NCBI GenBank assembly: GCA_029582155.1
Contig: CM055911.1
Coordinates: 29,123,644 to 29,187,643 of the forward strand
Reading direction: 5' to 3'
Length of the DNA: 64,000 nucleotides
Origin: Panopea generosa
Taxonomy: Eukaryota > Mollusca > Bivalvia > Adapedonta > Hiatellidae
This document shows positions 44,731 to 56,466 of the stretch, one piece after another. Each line of letters starts with the position of its first letter. The first letter of the stretch is position 1. The notes beneath the pieces are model-generated. The model saw only the letters and a program-made list of their open reading frames with translations. It made no database searches and had not been told where the DNA came from. A program made the translations under genes and the position numbers.

Positions 44731-46540
44731 TGCGGATGGAGGTTTTATGTCATTTGATTGACATGTTAGCCATGCATTATTTTGTATTGAAATAGTGGCA
44801 TCTTGCAATTATAAACTAACACAATCCACATAGGTAAAAGTACTTGTAACCCTTATTTGAATAACAGTGCATTATCATCCCTCATGCTACATCAGTATAT
44901 CCAGTTTGTCCGTCTGGTGCTAAAACGGCTGATTTAAAGAGGCCTCATCTCTATAGCCAACATTTTTTCGATATTTTCAGTAAAACGGCATATTTATATC
45001 AAATATTATATATTATGGACATTCTGTTCAATAACGTTTAATGTATTTTGTCGCTGTAGTGTAATCTGTACTTTTTGTTGACCAAATACAAATTCGCATT
45101 TCGCGATAAAGTCTCTCATTGACCTGTTTTGGGTAGTGCTCAAACATTGACGAACAAAACGGAAAATGCTGACATGTGTATAAACGAATTTCTCTTCAAT
45201 GAGATAAACTACAAAAATGGAATCAACTATAATCTTCGAATGAGGACTTCCTCTTTTACTGAACCGAAAGTTATAGGTGTTGCATCGTGTATTTGCAATT
45301 TAATATTATTTTTGGAGTTTTCCGACAAAAGGATCCCTTGCAAGCACTCATCACTGTAACAAAATAGTTAGGTTGTTGTGGCCTAATTTAGTAGTGTCAG
45401 CTAGTACTTGTCTATTGGAATGATATAGGCTATATTTAGAACAGGTAGCGTGGAATTGTTAAAACGTATCGATATCTCAATAGGAGTAACGTTTTTTAAG
45501 ATCTTTTTACATATTCATTCTTTGCTTAAAGAATAAATCATTGTGACAGGTTTTTTCATCAAATTCCATTAAGTGTTAAGAAAGTTGGACTAATTAAACG
45601 GTTTTATTTGTCATTGTCGGTGTTTATTATGACAATGTGATTCGAACGGTGACTCCGTCTTGCTGTCTCTTTCAACATAAAACGGTATCCATTCGACATT
45701 TGTTTTTTACGGCTCTTGAACTATGAAGAAATTTATTACTTTATATATATATATGTCGCTAAAAATTCAAAATTATGATACTTTGATTGTTATAATATTG
45801 TTATATATGTGTATTAACACTGTAATTTATCTGATGAAAGTGGTTTTAGATGGATTTCATACAGACCGAAACAACCATTCCCCAACCACATAGAAGGAAT
45901 GCTAATATTATATATATTAATGCAGCTTGTTTTGTCGATATTGCATTCGAACATGTTTTTGTTGGTTTTTTTTATATATATTTCACTATCTGTTCATCAT
46001 TTTGTTTACGTTTGTTTTAGGTAAGGTTTTGGTCAGTTCCGTCTAACAGTGGTAATTTCACGAGTCGGTTTGTACGGTATTACAGTATCCGTTTTATAAT
46101 GTGTTCTGGAATTACTTTAAATTATTATGATTAGTACTGTAGGTTTAATTTTAACCGTATAATTATTCAATTTCACCTTTTTAAAATGTTGGGGTCAATA
46201 TAGGTCAATGACCATTGACACGAGGGAAAATATATTTATTGCAATCAAAGGAAGTAAGCGTTGGTAGTATGTTATCAGATTTGAATAGTAGTTTTCTCCC
46301 TTGGCTATAAAATAAATTAATAAATACATAAATTAAAATAAAACAGTTGTTTATACACTTCTCCCTCGATGGCTTCCTGTATTAAACAAGGTGGTACCAT
46401 GTGATAAGGAATCTTGTTCAGGAGCAGGAGCAGGAGCACACATGCTTTGTTGGGATTCGAATTTAAAGCGTTTCTCTTAAAAGTCAAGTGTGTTAACTTT
46501 TTACATTGTTTAAATAATAACAATATTTTAACAAAGAATT
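44731..46540. other. No gene seen between the 30-bp array and the retroelement
   Basis: AT-rich, short AT tracts near 45743 and 45975. A 76-codon frame at 45129 has no motif. The last 300 bases may include the 5' terminal repeat of the DIRS element, but I could not match it to the 3' side. Confidence 0.4.
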
Positions 46541-46623
46541 AATGGGAGATTAAAATTATTATGAATATGTAGACAATGGGAGATTAGAATTATAGTAATT
46601 TTTCCAGATTGATAGCTAACAGC

Positions 46624-47613
46624 ATGTCAAAGCGCCGATCCATGAGCCAGTATGGCACCCGCAGCAAGAAGATGTCGAACAAAGATCCTACAGCGGCAGC
46701 GGTGGAAGATGATGATTTCATGGAGCCTCCAGCAGTTTCACCAGAGCTGGTACAGGAGGTCGTGAGGCAGGTGACACCCCAGGAAGTGGAGGCCATCAAA
46801 GCCAGGAGTGAGCCAGCACCAATACAAGCTCCTCTGGCACCGCTACCCAGGAATGACTCGGGTAATATATTAAGCTATGATGACGCTTTGGGCGTTAATG
46901 TTGGTGCCACCACAAAACTAAAAATAATGAACGGGAAATTTGTTGAGTTGGGTCTGCTCATCAGCAATGCTTCACATCCAGGGGAGTCCAGTAACAGGGT
47001 CTCTGTGGTTGAGGGGCAGCTGGTGTTGCAGCCAAGGGTCCCAACTACAAAGATCATTGACATTTGCTTTTTTTAGTTTTTATTAGTATATATACAATAA
47101 GCCACCCAGAATGTATTCAGGGTTTACTGAAATACATGAGCACAATCCGCCTTGGTACGCAGCGATATGGTGGCAGGGTGGAAGCTTTATGATGAGCAAT
47201 TTAGAGCAAAGAAAGCTCGGGAACCAAATAAAAGTTGGAGTATGGTAGACCAGGAACTACGGTTGCTGAATATGTTTCATACGTCAACATCCAGTAACGG
47301 TTCCAAATCTGCTCGTAAATGTTATGACTTCAATAATGGTCGGTGTAGCAAACAGCCGTGCATTTACAAACACATTTGCATACGCTGTTCTGGAAATCAT
47401 CCTTATTGGTGTTGCAATGTAAACGGTTCAGCTCAGTTGGGTATTAATGGTTCTTATTTTAGGAATAGTGTCGGCGGTCAGCGAGTGCCCCACTTCACAT
47501 CTACACAAAGGTTCCCCGTTCGAGCAAGTTTCAGAGCCAATGCATCAGTTCGAGGTTCTCCAAGGGGTTTCCCGGAATACGTTGGTCCTCGGTCAAACAC
47601 CAATCAAATTTGA
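46624..47613 (+). pseudogene. DIRS gag-like protein, broken
   Basis: Starts at ATG 46624 (MSKRRSMSQYGTRSKKMSN) with a basic then Pro/Glu-rich N-terminus and runs to a stop at 47074-47076. The frame resumes near 47101 with PECIQGLLKYMSTIRLG and, after another shift near 47170, GWKLYDEQFRAKKAREPNK and WSMVDQELRLLNMF. It ends with a Cys/His cluster (CYDFNNGRCSKQPCIYKHIC, then C and H), a likely nucleic-acid-binding knuckle. Role: packaging of element RNA. Confidence 0.75.
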
Positions 47614-48410
47614 GGCTTTATGTCGTGTTTTAAGCTACTATCCTAAACTAGCAGCAAAAGAAGAATTAAAAAGTGGTTTTAAAAACGGGTTTCCTTTGCA
47701 TTGTTCAGGTCCAAGAATCTTTACTGGTTGTAAAAATTTGGTTTCTGTAAAAAGTAATGAAAACCAAGCGTTGAATTTGGTACATAAGGAAGTAGCTTTA
47801 GGTCGAAAGGCGGGCCCATTCGAAAACAAACCCTTTACAAATATAAGGCTGTCTCCCATAGGCATTGTGCCAAAAAAGGATACCACCTTTACATTAATAC
47901 ATCACTTGTCATATCTTCAAGGAGAAAGTGTGAACGATTTTATTGATGATAATTTATGTAGAGTTCATTACACATCTTTTGATAAAGCAGTTGAAATGGT
48001 CAGTTCACTTGGTCCGGGGGCATTTTTAGGTAAAATGGACATTAATTCTGCATTTAGACTGCTACCTGTTAATCAACAGGACTTTGAGCTTTTAGGGTTC
48101 AGTGATAAATGATAAATGTCTTCCCATGGGCTGTTCTATATCTTGCGCACTTTTGGAAAAAAAATCCACATTTTTAGAGTGGGCAGTATTAACAAGAACC
48201 AAATGGGGACAAGTCCTTCATTTTTTAGACGACTTTTTGTTCGGAGGAATTCTGGCGAATGTGGGGCCATAACATGTTCCTTTGTAGACCTTTGCTCAGC
48301 GATAGGTGTACCTCTTGCACATGATAAGACAGTAGGTCCTACCCACATTCTGATAGTTTTAGGTCTGGAAATTGATTCAATTGAAATGAAGATCTGAATC
48401 ACCAATGAAA
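47583..48410 (+). pseudogene. DIRS reverse transcriptase, broken
   Basis: Frame 1 to 48112: GPFENKPFTNIRLSPIGIVP, LIHHLSYLQGESVNDFID and FLGKMDINSAFRLLPV, which holds the first catalytic Asp in K-M-D-I-N-S-A-F. After a stop and shift, the catalytic motif appears as F-L-D-D at 48222-48233 (HFLDDFLFGGNSGE), a Phe variant of Y-x-D-D. The thumb side follows as IGVPLAHDKTVGPTHILIVL. RT overlaps the end of the gag frame. At least two frameshifts separate the palm motifs. Confidence 0.85.
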
Positions 48411-48430
48411 AGTTAATTGAGCTGAGGCAT

Positions 48431-49232
48431 TTGTTATGTTTTGTTTTGGACAAGAAGAAAATCAAACTTAAAACACTTCAGTCACTAACCGGCTCGCTAA
48501 ATTTTTGTGCATGTGCAATACCAGCTGCTCGTGCTTTCTGTAGACGTTTCTATGATGCTATGTCTGGGATTGCTAAACCCCATCATTTCATAAGGGTTGC
48601 AGATCCCGTTAGGGAGGACATTAACACTTGGTTAATGTTTCTAGATTGTTTAAATGGTATATGTTACTTTCCAGAGCATGAATGGTAAGTAATTCCGACT
48701 TACAGCTCTTTACAGATGCATCTGGTAATGCTGGTCTAGGATGCGCCGCATATTTTGAACGCTTTTGGATTTTCTTTGCATGGCCTGATGCCTGGCAGTC
48801 AACCGGGATATTAAGGGACATAACCTTCTTAGAGTTGGTACTAATTGTATTGGCTTTTTAAGCTTGGTGACATTTCTTTCGGGGCAAAAAGATTATTCTG
48901 AATACCGATAACCTTGTTCTATCTTGAACAAAAAGTCGTGCAAATCAAAGAGAGTAATGCATTTGTTACGACCATTCGTTTTGCAAACACTGCTTTGTAA
49001 TGTACAGTGTAAAAGCATTCATATTGAAGGAAAACTTTATAGCAAAGCAGATGCTCTTTCACGTAGGCAATGGGTTCGTTTTCAGCAACTTGCACCCAGG
49101 GCGGAGCGACACCCTTTTCCAGTTCGAGTCTTTAAAATTGATGATATCAGGTCTCGATCTCAAGTGCTGTTAGATTCATCTTTAGCGGTCAGTACTAGAG
49201 AAGCCTATAACACCGGAGAAAAAGCATTTTAA
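48431..49232 (+). pseudogene. DIRS RT connection and RNase H, broken
   Basis: TLQSLTGSLNFCACAIPAAR and FCRRFYDAMSGIAKPHHFIR link RT to RNase H. From about 48700: LFTDASGNAGLGCAAYF with the first RNase H Asp, then FLELVLIVLAF with the Glu. A shifted frame gives NKKSCKSKRVMHLLRPFVLQ and SKADALSRRQWVRFQQLAP, the usual D-A-L-S-R end of DIRS and Ty3-like RNase H. Removes the RNA strand during reverse transcription. Confidence 0.8.
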
Positions 49233-50106
49233 TTATTTAGAGTTAATGATAAAATGGAGTTAATTTGGCCTCCAAAAATACAACAAGTATCTGACTTTAT
49301 AGCCCACTTGTCATTAAAGGCAATTCCCCAGCAACAGTTAGATCATATCTGGCAGGTGTGGGTTTCAGATGCAAAATGAATAATGGTGATGACGTTACTC
49401 AGAATTTCGTTATTAAAAAAATGGTTTCCGGTATGGAGCGCCTTGATAAGAGGATTGACTTCAGATTACCAATTACCCCAGATCTGTTAAATTTATTTTG
49501 GAAGAATTACCAGTAATTTGCAGTTTTGCATGAGTCCACATTGTTCTCAACAGCGTTTTCGTTAGCATATTTTGGATTGTTAAGAGTTGGGGAGCTTGTT
49601 GCCGATTCTAAAAGTTTTTCTAGCCATGCTTTTTCTGTATCTGATATCAAATTTACTATTGAGAATTCAGCCGTTGGCGTATTCCGCATTCGAAGACAGA
49701 TCAATTAGGCAAGGGTACTGTGATTTCCCTGCAAGCATTAAATTATGTCCTATGTCCAGTCAGCCGTCTGAAAACCTATTTAAAACTCCGGCCTTATAAA
49801 CCTGAGCAATTGCTAATTCATTTTGGTGGCGGCCTAGTCACTAGATATCAGTTTTGTTCAATTTTAAATAAGGCTATCACAGCATTAGGAATTGATCCGA
49901 GTAAATATAGGTCGCATTCCTTCCGCATTGGGGCAGCCACAACTACTGTCTCAGCTAGGGGTTTGACCGACACCGAAATAAAAGAAATTGGTAGATGGGA
50001 GTCGAAAGTTTTAAATTCTTATATAAGGGTCCCAACTGAACAGTTGAATTTTCAGTTATATCAATATTATGACCTGCCAGTTAAGTATTGCAGATATCAG
50101 ATCTAG
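49233..50106 (+). pseudogene. DIRS tyrosine recombinase, broken
   Basis: Would insert the circular DNA copy by site-specific strand exchange, in place of a DDE integrase. The N-terminal SAM-like part is in pieces (VNDKMELIWPPKIQQVSDFI, DFRLPITPDLLNLFWKN). The catalytic core includes YFGLLRVGELVADS (first Arg, about 49580), HSFRIGAATT (His at 49914, second Arg at 49923) and GRWESKVLNSYIRV (nucleophile Tyr at 50020). All four R-H-R-Y residues survive, but stops at 49514 and 49706 and a shift near 49700 break the frame. Confidence 0.85.
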
Positions 50107-50548
50107 GGTATGGATTGTGGGTTCCTCGAGAGAACAATTAAAATGCTGCTGACGGTGGAGGAGCATCCTAACATATTAGTATTACACGTTGATAGTAATG
50201 ACATTAGACATATTCCTGCTGCTGATTTAAGAATCAGTATCATCAAGTCCATTCAGGTCATCATGGACTTAATACCTGGCGTACTGATCGTCTGGACACA
50301 AATTTTACCTCGGCTAGACGGACCATAAAGCTTTGGGAAGAGTTAGGGTCAGGGTAAACAGTAAAGTCGACACTGAAGTACTCAGATTAAATGGAGCCCA
50401 TATCAAATATCCGGAAATTGTAGAAGTAGATTAGGGACTTTTCTGCGACGGAGTACATTTATCGGACCGTGGTAACCAACTATTTCTAAATGGGCTGAAA
50501 GAAGGCATTAACTGTTTTTTAAACTCAAGTGTTCGGGTTTCCCCATAG
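50107..50548 (+). pseudogene. SGNH-hydrolase-like C-terminal region of the DIRS element
   Basis: Directly after the recombinase stop: VWIVGSSRE (block I, with the GxS nucleophile position), after a shift HPNILVLHVDSNDIRHIP (block III, with Asn in N-D; the usual preceding G-G is D-S here), IVWTQILPRLDG, and after more shifts GLFCDGVHLSDRGNQLFLNG (block V with Asp and His, D-G-V-H-L-S). These are the hallmarks of an SGNH/GDSL esterase fold. I recall hydrolase-like domains in some Ngaro/DIRS elements of fish and invertebrates. Its role in the life cycle is unknown to me. Confidence 0.72.
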
Positions 50549-50645
50549 TTTTGGTGAATACGGTCATGGCTTTACTTAGTTCATGTGCAGTCAATTACAT
50601 TGCATATCATTGCATATGTCATTGCATTTATAGTACATCAGTATT

Positions 50646-51030
50646 TCTCCATTTGAGGAGTTTGTTTTATATATGTTGGCGCAATAAAGCGCTTCCATTT
50701 GAAGTGCGTCAGCCAAGCCTCCATTTGAGGATCTCCTCCATTTGAGGAGTTTGTATTATGTATGTTGGCGCGACAAAGCGTTTCCATTTGAAGTGCGTCA
50801 GCTAAGCCTCCATTTGAGGATTTTTGTATTATGTATGTTGGTGCGACAAAGCGCTTCCATTTGAAGTGCGTCAGCCAAGCCTCCATTTGAGGATCTCCTC
50901 CATTTGAGGATTTTTGTATTATGTATGTTGGCGCGACAAATCGCTTCCATTTGAAGTGCGTCAGCCAAGCCTCCATTTGAGGATTTTTGTATATGTATGA
51001 TTGAGTAACAAATCACATTCATTTGAGGTG
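50646..51030. repeat. 73-90-bp tandem repeat next to the retroelement, about 4.5 copies
   Basis: Units contain TATGTATGTTGGCGCGACAA, AGCGCTTCCATTTGAAGTGC, GTCAGCCAAGCCTCCATTTG and AGGATTTTTGTATTA. Some carry an extra 17-base GATCTCCTCCATTTGAG. It starts about 100 bases after the hydrolase frame ends, so it may be part of the element's 3' terminal region. Minus-strand frames of 112 and 74 codons are by-products. Confidence 0.9.
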
Positions 51031-52399
51031 CATAATGAACGTCTGTGCCCAGGGTTCTTGGTGCAGTGTTGTGTAAAGAGTGTTGAATTAGATATCAAGA
51101 AAGTTATTAAGAAATGTTATTAAGGAATGCTTTGTTGCTGTTTGCTCTCCGCTTCCCCATTGTATGGAGGTGCATCTAGTGGTGTGTTATACCGCTAGAG
51201 GCATATGGCAGTATATCGCGGTCTCAGCAGCATGTAGTGATCGGTGTATAAAACAATTTTATTTAGATAATTGTGACTTAATGTTGAATAGTTGTCTTTG
51301 TGAATGTATGTTCCCAGGATTCAGAGAATCAAGTTAGTAGTTACAATTCAATATATCTGATATGTTTTCTAGATAAACTTTTCGTGACTGCACAATTGTA
51401 ATGCCAAACTTTCTATTTTTATCTTGAGGCCATTGCCATTTATGCCAATAAATACAAACTATAACTATTCATTTAATTATGTCTTTATTATAACCCATCT
51501 TCAATAATGTCTGTAATTTAATTTCACATCCGCGGTATTGAGAGGAGTTTTGTTAGAATATAGGCCGAGGAACTGGAGAACGTATTTTGAGCTGTTGATA
51601 TTGTGTTTACGATGAAGTATTGAAATCCATCATGTTAGAATTGATTGATATGTGTATTTAAATTTTGTGGATGCTTATTCTGATATTCACAAAGTAAATA
51701 GATACAGAATTGGTCTGTAAGTGTTTATATTATAAATGAGAAATTATGTAGAGATATAATTGCTATTTTGAGATTGACGGGAGTTCATATACAAGATGTT
51801 GTTTAAACGACCATGGAACTGCAGATAGTAATAACTGAATGTACTATTATAATATGTTGATAAATCTACCATGAAACTGTTAGATGGTAAGAATTGAATG
51901 CACTGTTATCATATATTGGTACGAGGCGACGTAAAGCCAGAAACTCAGTATAGTGTTCTAGGGAAGATAAAGTTTATACAGCCATCGCTACGAGAGACGA
52001 TTGATGCTTAATCTACGATAATCCGGACGCGGTAGTAGTATCTTAAATACAATATAAGTGCATTTTGAAAACAGTTTTAACATTCATATGATGTAAGCAG
52101 TTTGGATCGCGATATAGATTACGGAATGTGTAGGAGAAAGAACTGTGTAAAAAAGTGTTAATTCCATCATAGGACATTTTTTAAACCAGCTGTGTTGTTG
52201 TTTTTTTTAACAATTATCTTTAAATTGTATATATTGTATAATTGTATATTCGTAATTTTATTTATGTAAAATTAAAATTGTATTCTACCCTCGTAAGTTG
52301 TCGGCCCTTGGTCATTTTGCTACAATCATAAACAAAATAAGACAATACCAGAATATAACCCCTTATCACTGGCTTGAGCGGTATTCGATTCTCAAGCAG
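51031..52399. other. No gene seen
   Basis: AT-rich. The first 500 bases may still belong to the retroelement 3' end. No coding segment recognised. Confidence 0.4.
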
Positions 52400-52575
52400 G
52401 AGTGTTGTGTAATGGAAAGAGTGTTGGCCGCTCACGCCAGAGGTTACGGCTCGACCCGATAGTCTCATAAAACAACACTTAATACTGGTTCTACCCAGGA
52501 AGCGGACTCCAGAGTGGTTCATATAAGTCCTGAGCTTTCATTGCAGTCGAGTCAAAATAAATTTGTATAAACTTA
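52400..52575 (+). repeat. SINE family C copy
   Basis: Head GTTGTGTAATGGAAAGAGTG, TTGGCCGCTCACGCCAGAGG; tail AATACTGGTTCTACCCAGGA, AGCGGACTCCAGAGTGG. Its tail matches the minus-strand copy at 3640 and the family B tails. Confidence 0.78.
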
Positions 52576-53227
52576 TTCTCAAGCAAAACTGAACGGACTC
52601 AATGAATCAAAGGAAACAGAAATAATAACAACACAAAGTTGAAGTACGTGGAGATATAATTTGTCACAATGTAAAATGAACAGATTTAAAACAATTGTCA
52701 GAAAGTTAAATTAAGTTAATTGCCATATGAATAAATATGTTAGAATATAAGCCACACCAACTAACAAATTGTAACCAATATTAATTTTAATTATATTTAT
52801 AGTCAGGCAAAAAATGCATTTTTTTCCGGTTGGCCGACCGTCCTTAACTTATACTGCTGATCCTATTTTTCCCCAATTTCAAAAAGAAAAAAAACAAATT
52901 TCAGCTAACGAAATGTATGTTTTCAATAGTCTTATTTGTTTGTTGCACGGAATCCAACATGGCCGTCCAGAGAGACAGAGAGTACTGACCCAGGTGAAAT
53001 GACTGAAACATTGTTATTGTTGCTATTCCAGAACAGTAATATGAATCTTTAATGTATATATCTCAAACATATAACTAAGTAAACATACAACTACAGCCGA
53101 TGATTGGCTTGGTTTGAACATTACTAGTATCTCATGGGGGAAAATTTTACTTATCTACCCTATTTTGCCAGGAGCCAACCAGAAATAAATATATATATTT
53201 TGGTCTAATACGAACATTGTTACAAAA
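52576..53227. other. No gene seen
   Basis: AT-rich, no feature recognised. Confidence 0.4.
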
Positions 53228-53964
53228 TATACTGAAAGGAACAGCTAACCCGCAACTTTGGTATTTCCAAGGATAGGAAGGATAGGAAGCATCTGCTGAC
53301 TAAATGTTGATGAAACAGCACATGAATGATTCATTATTTGCAAATTAATCATTCTTAATTCACACGCAACTGATTTATTGTACATAAGCTGTAAGTTGTA
53401 TGTTATCTAAGATGTTTAAACATGTTTCGATCATACAAAATGATCTTGAATTAAAGATATTGAGGTTTGAAAGAAAAATTATCGTAATTTGTCGTTATTT
53501 TAGTAGCAGTATACATATTTTGTAATCACAAGTACTTCAATGATTTCAAACACAATTTTCCGGGAATGGTATTATTTTAATAACAATTTCATTCTGAAGT
53601 GTAAGAATCTTGATCTGTGTTCCTGAGATGAATAGCAGTTAAGATAACTGAAAACGAGATATTGCGAGATTTTGCGTGAATACGCAAGCGTAAACAAAAT
53701 CTTAATAATTGCCTTTCCTTCTCTTAATAATTCCTTGGTATTTCAATATCTTCCTTAAAAATATTGAGTAGCGTTATTAAACGTGTATACGACATTAACA
53801 TACACTATGTATTGGTTTTACATAGCCTAGTTGTTCTCTCCTATTCAAGTCAATTTTCAAGGAAATGACTTCGATACTTTTTGAGAAAATACATAAAATG
53901 TCAGGTAAATAAATGTCAGGCACATAAAATGTCAAGTGGCGGGTTAGCTGTTCCGTTCAGTATA
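53228..53964. mobile_element. MITE, long copy of the 25385 family
   Basis: Left end TATACTGAAAGGAACAGCTA continuing ACCCG; right end CGGGTTAGCTGTTCCGTTCA continuing GTATA. Its 737 bases share the outer blocks with the 239-base copy but hold about 500 extra internal bases without a recognisable protein. Confidence 0.82.
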
Positions 53965-54089
53965 TAACAGCGATGAATGCATTGTAAGAAATCACGACAC
54001 TGCAGATATCAACAAACAATAAAATGTATTAAGTTTCTCTTCTGTGGTTTAGTTTAAGCTTTTTTATTATATTTCGATTGTAAAACACG

Positions 54090-54231
54090 TTATACAACTT
54101 GTACAAATCACGCTCCAAGTATTCCTTGGTAGAACAAGTACTTAACATATGCGGAAAAAGTGTCTTGCTCAATGACATTATTCACGACCCTCCGATCACG
54201 GGTTCGATGCTCAACCACCGGACCACGCGCT
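54090..54231 (-). repeat. SINE family B copy
   Basis: The reverse complement has GTGGTCCGGTGGTTGAGC, a GAACCCGTGATCGGAGGGTC region and the AAGACACTTTTTCCGCATAT block. Confidence 0.8.
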
Positions 54232-54799
54232 ATCTTTCTATGAATGACAAGCCCTTAAAATGTTTCATTCACTACAGAAATAAAAAGAAAAAAGCAATGA
54301 AAAAAGCAATGAAAAAGAGTCAATTGGTAACACAGAGTTCAATCAAAATATAAAAAATATCAGACTCTGGTTTAACTGAATCTGTTCATGACGGTTAATG
54401 ACATATGCAACATCCCTCACACCTGAAACTGGTTTCAGTTATATTTTATTCTCAATACATTCAATGAGTCCCATGGTACCAAGGTATCAGAAATAATAAC
54501 CATATTGACTCAAAAATAAAACAAAGATAGGTATCTCAACCTAATGTCAACACAAAGAGAAAGTAATGAATAAAAAGAAATAAAAATGAAAAATATGACA
54601 AAAATGACACAGACTATATCTTTAAGAACCCGTTTCAACCCAATAAAGCATACTATACATAGATTAACACCATATATCATTTAAAATAAACGTCCCGCGT
54701 CCCCACAATGTACTTCTGATTTGATTGGATAACATACATCATACTTTCTATTACTATTCTGAACATTACACATAACATGAATAATAATGTTATTTTGTG

Positions 54800-54960
54800 G
54801 GTTTTTTTGTGTTTTTAATGGGGTTTAACGCCATTTTCAACACATTTCAGGTTATACATGGCATATCCCGTTTTACTGGTGGAGAAATACCTCAGAACGT
54901 CCTTCCGCAAGTAACTGGAATCTTTCTCGCATAGAATCATGGATACCTCCTGTTGTAGTT
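54800..54960. repeat. Candidate dispersed repeat (relative of 28100)
   Basis: Shares AATGGGGTTT, AACGCC-type and CAACACATT..AGGTTATA words in order with 28119-28160. Then GTGGAGAAATACCTCAGAAC and CCGCAAGTAACTGGAA. Boundaries not visible. Confidence 0.4.
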
Positions 54961-55125
54961 ATTCCGACTACTATTTGTCTACTGATACAGAAATTAAGAG
55001 TTTAGTAGTTTCGCTGTATCAATTCTAATACATGTATATACTAAATGTTTCTGTGTTAGGTAATATTGTACGGTGATATAAAACGATAACGTTGAACTAA
55101 CACAGAAGTATATTACGAATTGTAA

Positions 55126-55520
55126 TTAGGTTAGGGTAATAAGTGCACCTTCAAATATAAAGCTAGTACCATGATGAATAGACTGCCAGCCTTTACAATA
55201 CAAGTTTACTCTGTCGTTGTTTAACAATGTCAAGTATTCTGAAGCTGAGGCAGACTGCCAGTTTGAAGAGCCAGCATTGCGTGCGTATATCTTATCATTT
55301 TCATTATGCTGAAGATAGCAATATGCATCACCAGTTTTACTCTCAAAAACAAAAGAAAACTGATATGCACCGGATACTACACATGTAAATACACCGGACG
55401 TTATATTATAACCGTTACCAATGTTTGTGAGTACTGTTCCGACTACTGGAACGCCAGCACTAGTACTGCCTCCGACTAATTGGTCATACGGATCAGTTAC
55501 TGAGAAAATAAACACTGGCA
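55126..55520 (-). CDS. C1q domain, last exon of a secreted protein
   Basis: After the acceptor TTAATTTCAG the phase-1 frame gives about 131 residues and a stop. It reads PVFIFSVTDPYDQL, then VGTVLTNIGNGYNITSGVFT, VSGAYQFSFVFESKTG, NWQSASASEYLTLLNNDRVN and GTSFIFEGALITLT. N-x-G-x-x-Y-x-x-x-x-G-x-F-T followed by V-S-G-x-Y-x-F is the C1q signature; the length matches one globular C1q domain. Bivalves have hundreds of such proteins, usually trimeric lectin-like pattern recognition molecules in haemolymph. The preceding exons are probably those at 58410, 58661 and 60076, all ending in phase 1. Confidence 0.93.
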
Positions 55521-55661
55521 CTGAAATTAAACAATTAAGCAGAGTATTAATTAAAACCGAAACCGTATTTAAAAGTGTTATAAATATTTGTACATACTTT
55601 CCTACAGCAAAGGGTTATGCCTGTACATAACAACATACCTAAATAAATATAAATAAAAAAA

Positions 55662-55760
55662 TATATGAATGAATGAATGAATGAATGAATGAATGAATGA
55701 ATGAATGAATGAATGAAAAAAAACTAATTATATAAATAAATAAAAAAAAAAAAAAAAAAA

Positions 55761-55807
<47 letters not shown>

Positions 55808-55940
55808 ATAGAAAATAAAAAAATAATAAAAATAAATAGATAAATATAAATAAATAGATAGATAGATAGATAAATAAATAGAAAAATAAATAAATAACAA
55901 ATAAATAAATAAATAAATAATAATAAAAAATAAATATATA
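55662..55940. repeat. (GAAT)n and A/AAAT-rich microsatellite
   Basis: About 13 units of GAAT, then a poly-A tract and a long AAAT/AATA run with GATA units near 55855, ending in (AT)n. Lies in the intron before the C1q exon. Confidence 0.95.
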
Positions 55941-56466
55941 TATATATATGTGACCGGACCGAATTTTAGACGGATTCTAGCATGACCATGACGTATCTCG
56001 GACAAAAACCATGAGCACATGTCATTTGGACGATTCTGATTGGATAATCAGAACGAGTTCACCTTTCGCGGGGTTTTATTGGTGAGAAGGAATGAGATGG
56101 TCAGTTGGTCCATTATTTTTAGGTCGGCATTTATGGTATGTATCTTTATTAGTTTCTGTGTGTTCTGTCATTCAGTTTCGGAGAACTGTGTATTACTCTT
56201 TTCGCTAGACATTTCGCTAAAATTGCATTTTATGAGATTATGTTAATATCGTAGTTTACACCAGAACAAGACTAGGAGCACATCCTGTCTCACAGTAACT
56301 TTAGTGTACATAGAGATTACATGGCTATCTCGGATAATAATTGAGATACGAGTCTAACTACACCTGTTAATTTAAATTTGTTGACAGTTTAATTAATGTA
56401 AAGGTCAAAATACAATATTTAATTATTGATTTAAGTTGTTCACAATTTGAAAATCAAGTTTTTATA
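55941..56466. other. Intron, nothing seen
   Basis: No coding or repeat feature supported. Confidence 0.4.

Larger units (their letters stand above)
46541..50548 (+). mobile_element. DIRS-like tyrosine-recombinase retrotransposon, degraded
   Basis: Contains in order gag-like, reverse transcriptase, RNase H, tyrosine recombinase and SGNH-hydrolase-like regions, all on the plus strand and overlapping or adjacent as in DIRS/Ngaro elements. There is no integrase and no aspartic protease. Frameshifts and stops in every region make it non-functional. AATGGGAGATTA occurs twice (46540 and 46576) just upstream, but true ends (inverted or split direct repeats) are not identified, so the boundaries are approximate. 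Confidence 0.85.

Noticed and set aside
42535-44757. Long frames with Leu/Val-rich or Asn/Thr-rich repeats as membrane or secreted proteins
   Set aside because: The same 30-bp tandem unit is open in several frames on both strands, which is expected from period and composition and not from coding selection.
50638-51022. 112- and 74-codon minus-strand frames with repeated TYIIQKSSNGG
   Set aside because: They come from the 73-90-bp tandem repeat beside the retroelement.
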